A stretch of DNA of 61,257 nt from Gammaproteobacteria bacterium (GCA_018677555.1 JAHHOT010000251.1:1-61257), one strand, 5' to 3'; positions 35,404 to 44,366 are shown, counted from the stretch's first letter. Made by a program: numbers and translations. Notes: a model not told the origin generated them from the sequence alone.

Positions 35404-35469
35404 GGCGACCCGGATGCATACAGCATACGATTGGAAATTGCTTTGGAGAGCATATGCCGCAGATCGATA

Positions 35470-35500
35470 CGTGAATCGCCAGGCGGCGATTCACGTTTTT
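35470..35500 (+). terminator. Rho-independent terminator (plus-strand polarity)
   Basis: CGTGAATCGCC at 35470-35480 and GGCGATTCACG at 35485-35495 form a perfect 11-bp stem with AGGC loop, followed by TTTTT at 35496-35500. A second small hairpin (TCCGGC 35507-35512, GCCGGA 35516-35521) follows. Flanking genes are both on the minus strand, so the T-tract polarity points to an unseen plus-strand transcript or to use as a bidirectional element. Confidence 0.7.
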
Positions 35501-35588
35501 CGGTCTTCCGGCTTTGCCGGATCATACAGAAACGCTATTGATAATGAGCGCTTTGCCAGGATTGCATCACGTATAACAACCGCAGCGA

Positions 35589-35984
35589 CTAGTCAATACC
35601 GCTCTCCTCGACTGCCCACACGGTGTTCGCGTTGCAGGTTGCCACTTCGTTGTAAGCGGCATCCATTGCCTCGCCGTCCGGAGAATTGTACTTCGACACC
35701 AGTTCAGCATAAGTCTCCCAGTCCGGATAGGAATCGATCAACAACACGTCGGACAGGTCGCCCCCCAGAAGCCGGTTCGCAACATGGCTTGTAATCTCGT
35801 CGAGCCCCTTTTCCTTGTTCCATTTCAGCCAGTTTCCATTGACCTCGTGCAGATCTTCCAGGGTCTTGCCTTCGTTAAGCGTGCAGGACCACACAACCTC
35901 GATGCGTGGGTCCGCCTGGGCGAGGCACGCAACGAAAAACAGGCTTATGGCGGAAACAGTGCGTCTTTTGGTCGATTTATTCAC
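35589..35984 (-). CDS. Small secreted protein, unknown
   Basis: 131 residues from a GTG start at 35984; GGGGAG lies nine bases upstream, so the longer frame from 36116 is rejected. Signal peptide residues 1-22 (VSAISLFFVACLAQA). The mature part has two Cys (VVWSCTLNEG, VATCNANTVW) and an LLIDSYPDWETYAEL stretch that looks like a ferredoxin-like alpha/beta fold (dabb/NIPSNAP style). Function unknown. Divergent from the helical protein at 36217. Confidence 0.7.
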   Translation of the reverse strand: MNKSTKRRTVSAISLFFVACLAQADPRIEVVWSCTLNEGKTLEDLHEVNGNWLKWNKEKGLDEITSHVANRLLGGDLSDVLLIDSYPDWETYAELVSKYNSPDGEAMDAAYNEVATCNANTVWAVEESGID

Positions 35985-36216
35985 TTTGATGTACTCCCCG
36001 TATTTGCGATTATCCTGTGCTGGCCTGTTTCGAACGGCCACAAGACTAACTGTAGTCGGGGAAATGTCCTGCCGCAGGGGTCTACCGGCTGCCGTCACGC
36101 CAGGCAGGATCTCCATCAGCGCCGCGGACTGTTAGAATAGCCGGCCGGAGTCCGTGCCCGCGCCGCACTCCCCGGCCCCGACAACTAATACAACTGATCA
36201 ATAAACTGGAGCCCCA

Positions 36217-37389
36217 ATGCAGAAAACAGCGTTGCAATATTTCGATCGCGCCATGACCCAGCTGCGCGATCTCGGCCTGGTCCCCGGCGAAAGCGAAGAG
36301 GCGCCGGTCATCGCGCTGCTCAACCGCCTTACTGACCTCGATGAGCCCAACGTCACCGCAATCGCCCGCACGCTGAGCCAGGCTTCCTTGTTCAACGAGG
36401 TTGTTCGCGAGCAAGTGAGCTCGATGAAGATTGGCGACCGCTACGAGGAAATCACCGATGCCTTCAATTCGATTCGTGACGACGCCAAGACCATGGTCGA
36501 GCAGGTTGCGGACGGCAAGATCGACACTTTCGAGCGCATCAGCAATATCTGGATGAAAGCCACGCGCGGTGACATCGCGCACCGCTTCGACGAGATCAAG
36601 GAAACATACCTCGAAGTCGCTGCCGACTCGAAGGAACAGATCGAACGCGAGCAGGTAATCCTGAATGCATACCAGGATTTTCGTGGCGCTCTCAAAAGCT
36701 CGGAAGTCCTGTCATTCGAGGTTTTGAAGAAAGCGGAAGCGCAATGGGAAGCTGCCAAGGACTCGCTTGGCAAAGCCAACGAGGCTGTTGCGGCGTACCA
36801 GGGCGATGATCTGGCAGCACGCGCCACGCTGGAGCTTGCGCGCGACGAAAAGGTTCGCGAGCTGCAGCTCGACGAGGATCGCTACCAGATCGCCAAGGAT
36901 CTCTCGGATAACCTTACGGTTGGCTATAACACCTCCGAATTCATCATGGCGCGCCTCATGCAAACAACGAGCGCGAAGGAACGCGTCTACAAGCAGGCGA
37001 TTATGTTCTTCGGCACCAACGAAACCGTTCTTACGGCACTGTCGGCGTCGTTCACCGGCATGTTCGGGCTGCACGAGAGCACCAAGTCGCTCGACGCGAT
37101 GAAGGAAGGCGTTTCAAAGAGTCTCGAAGATCTTGCCGATATTGGTGGCGAGGTGCAGGAAGCCGCAGTGCGAGCCGGTTACGGACCGACGATCCGTGCG
37201 GACGCTGTGAAGAAGCTCGTCGATTCGGTAGTGAACTTCCAGTCCCGGTCGCGCGACATCATCGAAGAGATGCGCGTGCTTGCCACCAAAAATGCCGAGG
37301 AGATTCGCGAATCAGTGGAGGACGGCAAGCAGCGCCTCGCAAAACTGATCCAGGAAGGCGGCACGCTGCCGCCGCCCACGGGCGTCTGA
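36217..37389 (+). CDS. Helical coiled-coil protein of DUF6384-associated module
   Basis: 390 residues, almost entirely alpha-helical, no signal peptide or membrane span. Notable stretches are TALQYFDRAMTQLRDLGL, DAFNSIRDDAKTMVEQVADG, WMKATRGDIAHRFDEIKETY, QIAKDLSDNLTVGYNTSEF and FTGMFGLHESTKSLDAM. I recall such proteins being labelled 'cell surface protein' in databases, but nothing here supports surface location; it looks cytoplasmic and PspA- or bundle-like. It is first of four genes (gaps 16 and 0 bases, one overlap). A TAGAAT at 36133-36138 may be a -10. Function unknown. Confidence 0.7.
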   Translation: MQKTALQYFDRAMTQLRDLGLVPGESEEAPVIALLNRLTDLDEPNVTAIARTLSQASLFNEVVREQVSSMKIGDRYEEITDAFNSIRDDAKTMVEQVADGKIDTFERISNIWMKATRGDIAHRFDEIKETYLEVAADSKEQIEREQVILNAYQDFRGALKSSEVLSFEVLKKAEAQWEAAKDSLGKANEAVAAYQGDDLAARATLELARDEKVRELQLDEDRYQIAKDLSDNLTVGYNTSEFIMARLMQTTSAKERVYKQAIMFFGTNETVLTALSASFTGMFGLHESTKSLDAMKEGVSKSLEDLADIGGEVQEAAVRAGYGPTIRADAVKKLVDSVVNFQSRSRDIIEEMRVLATKNAEEIRESVEDGKQRLAKLIQEGGTLPPPTGV

Positions 37390-37405
37390 ACGGAACACGC
37401 TGCGC

Positions 37406-38326
37406 GTGAGCCGGGCAGTTGCAGGCGGCGGCCACCAGACGCCGCTCGAAGACGTCATGGTGGCGATGGACGTCGTGGACACGATCCGCCATCGCCGGCT
37501 GATCGTCGAGCGGGAACTCGACGCTGCTGGCCGCCGCCAGCGCCTCATTAAGCGGCTGCGCGAGATATATACCGCGCAGGGCATAGAGGTGAGCGACGCG
37601 GCGCTGGAAGCCGGCGTCGATGCGCTCGAACAGGAGCGCTTTGCGTACACGCCCACCGGGGGCGGCGTAACTGCATTTTTTGCTCGGCTGTACGTGCGCC
37701 GCCGCCGCTGGCTCAAACCGGTCGTTGCGATCGCCGCAGTCGCCCTGCTCATCTGGCTCGCCTGGTTCCTTACGGTCGGGCTGCCGCAGAGCCGGTTTAA
37801 AGCCGAACTTCCGGAACGAATCGAGGCGACTCACACGGAGATCGTCGCGCAATCGCAAAGCGACGATGCAACGATGCGGGCGAACGACCTGCTGGAGCAG
37901 GCGCAGCGCGCACTTCGCGCCGAAGCATTTGCCACCGCGGAAACGGTTCACGACGACCTCGAAGCGCTGTTACGGGAACTCGAAGCCGCATTCGAGATCC
38001 GCATCGTTTCGCGGCCAAACGAACTTTCCGGCGCGTGGCGGGTGCCGGACGTCAATACGAACGCCCGCAATTACTACCTTATCGTCGAGGCGGTCGACGC
38101 GAACGGCAATGTATTGCAGCGGCGAGTACGAAACGAAGAGGATGGCCGGCTCTACGACGTGCGCAAGTGGGGTGTTCGCGTCGACGAAGCGACGTTCGAA
38201 ACAGTGGCGGCGGACAAGCGCGATGACGGCATCATTGAGAACTACGTGCTCGGCACCAAGTCAGCGGGAAAGCTCGAGCCTGACTATCGAGTGCCGACGA
38301 CCGGCGCGACCATCACGCGGTGGTAA
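37406..38326 (+). CDS. DUF6384-family membrane protein
   Basis: 306 residues. The N-terminus LEDVMVAMDVVDTIRHRRLI with ELDAAGRRQRLIKRLREIY is the DUF6384 hallmark as I recall it. One membrane segment lies near residues 110-133 (VVAIAAVALLIWLAWFLTVG), then a coiled coil (about 140-205) and a C-terminal beta-rich domain (ARNYYLIVEAVDANGNVLQ, GKLEPDYRVPTTGATITRW), probably periplasmic. It is the only membrane anchor in the cluster. It overlaps the next gene by seven bases if that starts at 38320. Role unknown. Confidence 0.75.
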   Translation: MSRAVAGGGHQTPLEDVMVAMDVVDTIRHRRLIVERELDAAGRRQRLIKRLREIYTAQGIEVSDAALEAGVDALEQERFAYTPTGGGVTAFFARLYVRRRRWLKPVVAIAAVALLIWLAWFLTVGLPQSRFKAELPERIEATHTEIVAQSQSDDATMRANDLLEQAQRALRAEAFATAETVHDDLEALLRELEAAFEIRIVSRPNELSGAWRVPDVNTNARNYYLIVEAVDANGNVLQRRVRNEEDGRLYDVRKWGVRVDEATFETVAADKRDDGIIENYVLGTKSAGKLEPDYRVPTTGATITRW

Positions 38327-39810
38327 CAATGGTATCCGGCCGCTCGACCTTGAAACAGATGGACCAGACCTTGCGCACGGCGCGGCGCGACCTCGAGCGC
38401 CTCGACCAGCAACTGCGGTCAACGTCACTCGCCGTGACGGAGAACAAGCTGATGCAAGCTCGCGCCATCGATCGAATGGCGGGTATTCGACTCGACGCGA
38501 AGCGGCGCGGCGAGGTTGTTGCGTTCCTCGAATCCGCGACGCGTGAGGCCGGAGCAATCCTCCATGACCGCGACAAAGCGATAGAAAGCGTCAATACACG
38601 CGTACATGCAGCAGCGGAAGCCATTGAGGCCCTGGAAGATCGTCGCGAAGTTCTCCACGAAGACGTCGATGCCGCTGCGAGAACGCTGTCGGAGCGCGAG
38701 GCTGCCGTGCAGCAACGGCTCGAAACGGACACAACGTTTCAGGAGCAGCTTGAACGCACCCGTGCAGCCGATGCCGTTGCCGTAAGCGCACTCGAAAAAG
38801 CAGAGTTGGCGGAGGAGGACCGGCGCCGCAAGGGTGAGCCATTCGAAAACGACGAGCTATTCATGTATTTGTGGCAGCGCAGTTACGGTACATCGGGATA
38901 CTCGGCCAACCCGATCGCCCGTTTACTCGACGCCTGGGTTGCCCGGCTCTGTGGATACCACGACGCCCGCGCAAACTACTGGATGCTCCTGGAGATACCG
39001 AAGCGCCTGGCGGAACACGCGGAGCATGCTCGTGACACCGCTGACGCCGAGCTCGACAAGCTTCAGGATATAGAGGAAAAGGCTGCGACAGACGGCAACA
39101 TACCCGAAGCTCGCGCCACGCTTGACGCGCTCGAGAAACGCCAGGACGAACTCGACGCCGAGATCACGGCCGCCGAGCAGGCGCTGGGAAATTTACAAGC
39201 CGAGCAAAGCCGCTTCACGGCAGGCGAGGACGATTTTCTGCTAAAGGCGCTGCGTGTCTATTCGGCGGCAATGGAACGCAGAGACATCGGTGAACTTACG
39301 CGCCTCGCGCGGGCGACGATGACAATCGAAGACGACGAAATTGTCGAAGAACTCCGGCACTTGCGCAGACAGTATGACGAACTCGAGGAGGAGCTGGCCG
39401 AGAATCGCGAGCTGCAACACGTTCGGTTGAAGCGGATGCGGGAGCTTGAAAAAGTGCGGCAGGATTTCAAGCGAAGCCGCTATGACGACTTGCATTCGCA
39501 GTTCGACAAGGGCGAGGTCATCGAGCGCATGATCGGTGAAGTGATCGCCGGAATGATTCACGGGGGCTCGTTGTGGGACGCGCTACGCCGTTACCAGCGC
39601 TATGCCGATTCGTCGGGCGAATGGCCGGACTTCGGCAGCGGTGGCATAGTACGACCGAACCACCGACGTATTCGCAAGAGCCGCAGGCGCCCGCCGTCCT
39701 GGCACTGGCCTGGCCGGAAGTCACGGTCGGGGAGCAGTGGATTCAGGCTTCCGCGTTCGCGCGGCGGCTCACGCAGCCGCGGCGGTTTTCGCACCGGGGG
39801 CGGCTTCTAG
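38320..39810 (+). CDS. Long coiled-coil protein with Arg/Gly/Phe-rich tail
   Basis: 496 residues. Residues 10-180 and 240-400 are long coiled coils rich in Leu, Ala, Glu and Arg (for example EAIEALEDRREVLHEDVDAA). A short globular part near 180-225 (LFMYLWQRSYGTSGYSANPI, LCGYHDARANYWMLL) interrupts them. VIERMIGEVIAGMIHGGSLW follows, and the end is a basic Ser/Arg/Gly tail with RGG repeats (RSRGGFRTGGGF). No signal peptide. A second ATG at 38329 is possible. The RGG/SR tail suggests nucleic-acid or membrane contact. Ends directly before the beta-propeller start (GTG 39811). Confidence 0.7.
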   Translation: MVTMVSGRSTLKQMDQTLRTARRDLERLDQQLRSTSLAVTENKLMQARAIDRMAGIRLDAKRRGEVVAFLESATREAGAILHDRDKAIESVNTRVHAAAEAIEALEDRREVLHEDVDAAARTLSEREAAVQQRLETDTTFQEQLERTRAADAVAVSALEKAELAEEDRRRKGEPFENDELFMYLWQRSYGTSGYSANPIARLLDAWVARLCGYHDARANYWMLLEIPKRLAEHAEHARDTADAELDKLQDIEEKAATDGNIPEARATLDALEKRQDELDAEITAAEQALGNLQAEQSRFTAGEDDFLLKALRVYSAAMERRDIGELTRLARATMTIEDDEIVEELRHLRRQYDELEEELAENRELQHVRLKRMRELEKVRQDFKRSRYDDLHSQFDKGEVIERMIGEVIAGMIHGGSLWDALRRYQRYADSSGEWPDFGSGGIVRPNHRRIRKSRRRPPSWHWPGRKSRSGSSGFRLPRSRGGSRSRGGFRTGGGF

Positions 39811-40824
39811 GTGCGATTCTTTGCAGCATTACTGGCTATCGTCGCGGCATGCACCGCAACGTCCGGCGATAACGTCAACGACAGTCTCATCCTGCTGGTT
39901 GCCAATCGATCGTCACACGAGGTTACATTCGTCGACATCGAACGCGGCGTGGTCCTGGACCGGATCGCGACCGGCGAAGGCCCACATCTTCTATCGAACG
40001 TCAGCGACGATCGCGTGCTGGCAACAGGATACGGCGAGTTTCCGCGTCCGCACGAAGAACCTGTTTCCAGTCGTCCACCATTCGTTTCGGTGCCGAATTC
40101 ACGCTTTACCCTGATCGACGTCGCAAGTCGAACCGTCATTCTCCAAGGTTCATTCGATGCCTGCGCGAAACCTCACGCGAGCTGGATCGTGGGGCCGCGC
40201 GCGTATGTGACCTGCGAGTCGGAGAGGCGGTTGCTCGTGCTGCACCTCGGTAGCGCTGAGGTAGTTGAGTATTTCGACACGGGACAGGACGGGTCACACG
40301 TACTTGCGTTCGAGCCCTCGACCTCCACGCTCGCCGTTTCCAACACCGGGTCAGGTTCGGTAACCCTTTTTGATCTTCCCGGCGGCAACCCCACGATCGT
40401 AGAGTTAGCCGGCGGCAGCGAGGGCCTGCTGGCGTATGCCGGTCGAATCTGGGTCAGCAATGCGCTGGACGGATCGGTTTCCGTGGTTGACCCGGGAACT
40501 GCCGCCGTCGTGCAGCACATCGAATCGGTGTGTGGTTTTCCGATAGCATTCGGCGCCGGATCACAGGAGAGAATGTGGATTGCGTGTTTCGCTTCCGCGG
40601 AGCTGGTCGCAATTGACCAGCGAAAATTCGTTGTTTCGCAACGCATCAAGCTCCGCGACATGCCGCTCAATCTGCAGCTCCATCCAACGCAGGAACTTGC
40701 CTACGTGTCGCTGCCACGGGCAAACGCAATTGCGGAGATAGACCTGCAAACGGGCGAGGAGCTGCGGCGCATCAGGGTAGGTATCGAACCGGACGGTCTG
40801 CGATGGGCTACCAATCGCCGCTAG
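39811..40824 (+). CDS. Beta-propeller (YncE-like) lipoprotein
   Basis: 337 residues, GTG start immediately after the preceding stop. The N-terminus FFAALLAIVAAC followed by TATS is a good lipobox, so a lipoprotein is likely. The rest has repeated propeller blades: LLVANRSSHEVTFVDIERG, TLAVSNTGSGSVTLFDL, IWVSNALDGSVSVVDPG, AYVSLPRANAIAEIDLQTGE. This matches YVTN/YncE-type seven-bladed propellers. It may be an envelope scaffold for the preceding coiled-coil proteins, given the zero gap. No catalytic motif seen. Confidence 0.8.
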   Translation: MRFFAALLAIVAACTATSGDNVNDSLILLVANRSSHEVTFVDIERGVVLDRIATGEGPHLLSNVSDDRVLATGYGEFPRPHEEPVSSRPPFVSVPNSRFTLIDVASRTVILQGSFDACAKPHASWIVGPRAYVTCESERRLLVLHLGSAEVVEYFDTGQDGSHVLAFEPSTSTLAVSNTGSGSVTLFDLPGGNPTIVELAGGSEGLLAYAGRIWVSNALDGSVSVVDPGTAAVVQHIESVCGFPIAFGAGSQERMWIACFASAELVAIDQRKFVVSQRIKLRDMPLNLQLHPTQELAYVSLPRANAIAEIDLQTGEELRRIRVGIEPDGLRWATNRR

Positions 40825-40939
40825 AATCGCGCCGGTGCAACGCAGTAATTCATGGCACTGGAAGCGACCACAAGCGCGTCGCGATGTGTATGCCTGCCAT
40901 CAAGCCCGGTTCGACTGCTGCAGCGCCGATCACCACACC

Positions 40940-41425
40940 TCAATGCAGCTGCTTGTGAATCCAGCGCAGTTGCAGGCTTGCACCGACCAGAAACAGAATG
41001 AGCAAGACCAGGTAACAAATCTTCAGGACCGGGTCTTCAATCGACGTCAGCACGGGATCGCCAACCGGCAGTCGCAGCAAGCCGTCTGTTATCGCCGGGA
41101 TGCTGTGAAACAGGAGCGTCGCCGAATAGCTCAAAGCCATCAGGTAGCGAGAAAACCTGCCAAACACCTTTGTCGTAGCCGCGACGGTGCCAACGCCCAA
41201 TGCCAAAAGCGTCATTACCGCAAGCGCGTGCCCAGGTCCAAACGTGCCATGCTGAAAAATAGCCAGCGCAGTGAGCGCGGTTATCAGCGTAGCCGCCAGG
41301 TAGATCTGCCCCGACCGCGTTTGCAGGGTGATTTCCCGGTATCTGACCAGCGTAATGACGCCGCTCGCCAGGGCGATGATACCCATGGCGGTATGAAACC
41401 AGCCCAGTGGAATGATCTCAGGCAT
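40940..41425 (-). CDS. Small polytopic membrane protein (DUF2306-like?)
   Basis: 161 residues with about five membrane segments. Several His lie at membrane positions: GWFHTAMG, IFQHGTFGPGHAL, LLFHSIPA and WIHKQLH. This recalls DUF2306 or heme-binding membrane proteins, but I cannot confirm the family. It is alone on the minus strand after the convergent beta-propeller gene. If the His pairs bind heme it could carry electrons; that is speculation. Confidence 0.6.
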   Translation of the reverse strand: MPEIIPLGWFHTAMGIIALASGVITLVRYREITLQTRSGQIYLAATLITALTALAIFQHGTFGPGHALAVMTLLALGVGTVAATTKVFGRFSRYLMALSYSATLLFHSIPAITDGLLRLPVGDPVLTSIEDPVLKICYLVLLILFLVGASLQLRWIHKQLH

Positions 41426-41506
41426 ATGAGGCTCTCCGATCGCTCAGTTTGACGATCGTATCAGAATGGCGATAAGGCAGCCGAATGCGTAACTGTTTGC
41501 CGCCCG

Positions 41507-42148
41507 CTAATCAACACTGACCAGGCCTTGCTTGATGGCATAGCGAACCAGGCCGGGCACGTCGTGAATGTTGAGCTTCTGCATCAGGTGACTGCGGTGC
41601 GTTTCAACGGTTTTGGGGCTGATTGACAATTCGTCTGCAATCTCGCGGGTCTTTCGCCCCTCGGCGATGGCCTGCAAAATCTCGCGCTGTCGCGATGAAA
41701 GTACATCCAGTGCATGCGTCATCGGATCCCCTCGCAACAGCTGGCGCCGCATCTGATCGCCGATCTCCGGGCTGAAGTACACGCCGCCGTTGACAACAAC
41801 GCGTATTGCGTTCTCGAGTTCGTCCGGGACAGCGCTTTTCACGAGATAACCGCGAACGCCGTTCTGTACGGCCCGGACTATGTATTCCTCGTTGTCGTGC
41901 ATCGAAAGAATTATGATTCTGGCATCACTGTCGTTAGCTGTTATTCGCTTGGCCGCCTCCAGCCCATTCAATCCCGACATTGCAATATCGAGAATGATCA
42001 CATCGACGTCGGTTTTACGCGCCAGCTCAACAGCCTGCCTGCCATCGCTTGCTTCACCAACCACCTCGAAGTCGCTAACCGCGCTCAGCAGAGCTTTGAG
42101 TCCATCACGGACAAGCTGGTGATCGTCGACTAGCGCGAGACGGATCAT
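41507..42148 (-). CDS. NarL/FixJ-family response regulator A
   Basis: 213 residues from ATG 42148. The receiver has LALVDDHQLVRDGL (acidic pocket), VIILDIAMSG (phosphoacceptor Asp), IILSMHD and YLVKSAVP (Lys). The LuxR-type helix-turn-helix reads LSSRQREILQAIAEGRKTRE then SPKTVETHRSHL. Its stop is TAA near 41507. It starts four bases after the kinase stop at 42153, so the pair is one operon. Very similar in layout to the regulator at 44413; the two are probably paralogues. Confidence 0.93.
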   Translation of the reverse strand: MIRLALVDDHQLVRDGLKALLSAVSDFEVVGEASDGRQAVELARKTDVDVIILDIAMSGLNGLEAAKRITANDSDARIIILSMHDNEEYIVRAVQNGVRGYLVKSAVPDELENAIRVVVNGGVYFSPEIGDQMRRQLLRGDPMTHALDVLSSRQREILQAIAEGRKTREIADELSISPKTVETHRSHLMQKLNIHDVPGLVRYAIKQGLVSVD

Positions 42149-42152
42149 ATCG

Positions 42153-43685
42153 CTAGCCTGCCACGGCAATAGGAAATTTTACGGACACCAACGTTCCGTT
42201 TTCCGGATTTGAACTGATCAGGCATTCGCCACTTAATTCTTGCGCCCGTTCTCTCATGAACAAGAGCCCGAAGCCCAAATCCTGCGCAGCCGGCTGCTTG
42301 TCCTTCACCTGCAGGAATCCGCGACCATCGTCTTCGACTTCCAGGCAAAAATCATCGCCATCGTTGAACAGGGTTATATAGATATTTGCTGCGCCCGCAT
42401 GTTTCATCGCATTGTTTACCGCCTCCTGAATGATACGGAACGCCGCTGTTTTTGCTTCCGGCGACAGCCCTGCAGTAGCCGCCTGCGAGCTGAAGTGCAT
42501 CTTGCTGGATCCCGGCAGTCTCTGCTTGCGCAAATACCATCGAAGTGCGGCAGTCAGGCCCAGGTCGTCCAGCACCGACGGCCGCAGCTCAAGCGACAGG
42601 TTTCTTACAATCTGCATCAATTCATCTATCTTCTCGACGCTCATGTCTATACGACCCCGGTCGCCCGGATTCGTTGCCACAGCGTGCATGAGCATCTTTA
42701 TTCCCGTCAAATGCTGACCGATTTCGTCGTGCAATTCCCTGGCAATGTGAGCGCGCTCATCTTCCTGTACGGACATCAGTCGCTGCGACAGTCTTTTTAA
42801 TGAGTGCTGGTAGTTTACAACGCTGGTCTCATCGAGAAGGACTGCGGTCGCGCCAGTGATTTCGCCGCCATCCGAGACGACAGGCGCGAAACTGCACCGC
42901 AGGTGACGAATCTTCCCATCGGCAAGTTTGACCTCGACGGATACGTTGTCTGACACGGTACCGGATTTCAATGCCTTGCTCAGCGCTCCCGTTCTTTGTT
43001 GGCCATAGCTCGTCGAGAACTCTGTGCGCTCACGGCTGAATAACTCGCAGGCATCCATAGGCTCTGTCGGAAGGGACTCGAGGTCGAACATGCGAAGGGC
43101 GGCGTTATTGGCGCTGACGATTTTGCGATCCTGCCCGAAAATAACGACACCCGCGGGCGAGTGCTGAACCGCGCTATCAAGTCGATTGCGCACATTGTCA
43201 AGCTCCACATTCAACTCAACCAGCTGGTTTGTGCGACGTTCGACTTTCTGTGCCAGGAGATCATGCATGTCTGTCAGTTCTTTGTCGCGGTTTGCCAGGT
43301 CTTTCATCAATCGCAAGAGTTTATCGTGATGCCTTCCCAGGAGCACTCCGACAAGGTAAGAAAGAAAGATGCCCAGGAAAACCTGTTGGGTTCCTCCGGT
43401 AAGGCTTGGCGGACCGAATCCGTGCATCGCGCAGTACACAACGAATCCCGCCGCGAGGGTCGCGCACATCACGCCTATTCGCAGACCCGCAAAGCCAGCG
43501 GCTACAGCTACACTGCCATACAACATCAGGAATGGTACGGGTACCGCAACACCGGCGCGCCGGCCGGTTTCGACCACGGCAATAACGCCGACCACGGTCA
43601 GTATCGCGATAATTGCGTGCCGCATACCGCGGGGCGGCCTTACATGCACGCTTTCGTCTTTGTTGATCGCGGCTGCCGGTCTCAT
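42153..43685 (-). CDS. NarX-type membrane histidine kinase with PAS domain
   Basis: 510 residues. About four to five membrane helices occupy residues 22-120, with no large periplasmic domain. A coiled coil (LAQKVERRTNQLVELN), a PAS domain (HSPAGVVIFGQDRKIVSANN, then an RCSFAPVVSDGG PAC segment), a HisKA_3 dimerisation region with the phospho-His in IARELHDEIGQHLTGIK, and an HATPase domain (AVNNAMKHAGAANIYI, VEDDGRGFL, GFGLLFMRERA) follow. It should phosphorylate the downstream regulator A. Its promoter region holds two dyads. Confidence 0.92.
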   Translation of the reverse strand: MRPAAAINKDESVHVRPPRGMRHAIIAILTVVGVIAVVETGRRAGVAVPVPFLMLYGSVAVAAGFAGLRIGVMCATLAAGFVVYCAMHGFGPPSLTGGTQQVFLGIFLSYLVGVLLGRHHDKLLRLMKDLANRDKELTDMHDLLAQKVERRTNQLVELNVELDNVRNRLDSAVQHSPAGVVIFGQDRKIVSANNAALRMFDLESLPTEPMDACELFSRERTEFSTSYGQQRTGALSKALKSGTVSDNVSVEVKLADGKIRHLRCSFAPVVSDGGEITGATAVLLDETSVVNYQHSLKRLSQRLMSVQEDERAHIARELHDEIGQHLTGIKMLMHAVATNPGDRGRIDMSVEKIDELMQIVRNLSLELRPSVLDDLGLTAALRWYLRKQRLPGSSKMHFSSQAATAGLSPEAKTAAFRIIQEAVNNAMKHAGAANIYITLFNDGDDFCLEVEDDGRGFLQVKDKQPAAQDLGFGLLFMRERAQELSGECLISSNPENGTLVSVKFPIAVAG

Positions 43686-43750
43686 TATCTGGGTTCAGGA
43701 GGGGTCGAAGTGGCTGGGCGGCAATATGCCACAAACGAACCGGGAATCGC

Positions 43751-43767
43751 ATCAGGCAAATCCTGAT
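43751..43767. promoter_or_regulatory. Perfect dyad ATCAGG-N5-CCTGAT upstream of kinase
   Basis: ATCAGG at 43751-43756 and CCTGAT at 43762-43767 with spacer CAAAT, 66 bases upstream of the kinase start. Form and spacing suit a dimeric NarL-type regulator site. A related dyad occurs at 45188. Confidence 0.55.
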
Positions 43768-43809
43768 CCGGCCGCCGTTCTGCTACCGGATCTGCGTCCG
43801 GCGAAATTA

Positions 43810-43822
43810 GGGGAATCTCCCC
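43810..43822. promoter_or_regulatory. Dyad GGGG-N5-CCCC
   Basis: GGGG at 43810-43813, AATCT, CCCC at 43819-43822, with the same five-base A/T-rich spacer length as the ATCAGG dyad 43 bases away. Second candidate operator in the region between the kinase and the pseudo-receiver. The 294 bases between 43685 and 43980 hold no other gene. Confidence 0.4.
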
Positions 43823-43979
43823 GCCCTTTTCAGCAATTTCCGGATGTTGGATTGAGCGATCCTGAGGCTAAATCATTCCTATGCCAGTCACGCTGTCGCC
43901 AGTCTGACGTTTAGTGAACAGAGAGCCAAACAAAGGATGGACCGGATTCGGCCACCGCGCTGAAGATTCCGTCGTAACG

Positions 43980-44366
43980 ATGCCGCCTGCGCAGCCGCGA
44001 CACAGCAAGAAAGTCCTCCTGGTTGACGGAGACCTGACGCGACGAAGTAGTTTGACGGTAACTCTTCGCGCCCAGGGGTACAAGGTAACGCATGGCTCAA
44101 ACAGCCGCTGGGCATTTAGCACAATGCTGCTCGACGGCCCTGATCTGCTGCTGACCGCAACCGCCACCTCGGAATTCTCCGGTTCCGACCTGGTCGACGT
44201 TGCGCGCAAGTTGCACCCAAACATTCAAATAATGTTGTTGATGGGCGAAGACGCGCCGCTACAAGGCCGCGCAGAAGACCTTCCGCAGGATCTGATCGTT
44301 TTGCCGGCCGACAGCGAGCCTTTTGAAATCATGAAGAAAGTGAATGAGCTGTTGGGCGATGCCTGA
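43980..44366 (+). CDS. Stand-alone pseudo-receiver domain protein
   Basis: 128 residues from ATG 43980 (a GTG at 43914 would add 22 residues). CheY-like start KKVLLVDGDLTRRSSL gives the acidic pocket. The strand that should end in the phosphoacceptor Asp reads GPDLLLTATATSEFSG, with Thr in its place, and the Lys-Pro loop reads LIVLPADSEPF with no Lys. So the fold is kept but phosphorylation chemistry appears lost. It may work as a protein-protein adaptor in the kinase network. Convergent with regulator B. Confidence 0.75.
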   Translation: MPPAQPRHSKKVLLVDGDLTRRSSLTVTLRAQGYKVTHGSNSRWAFSTMLLDGPDLLLTATATSEFSGSDLVDVARKLHPNIQIMLLMGEDAPLQGRAEDLPQDLIVLPADSEPFEIMKKVNELLGDA

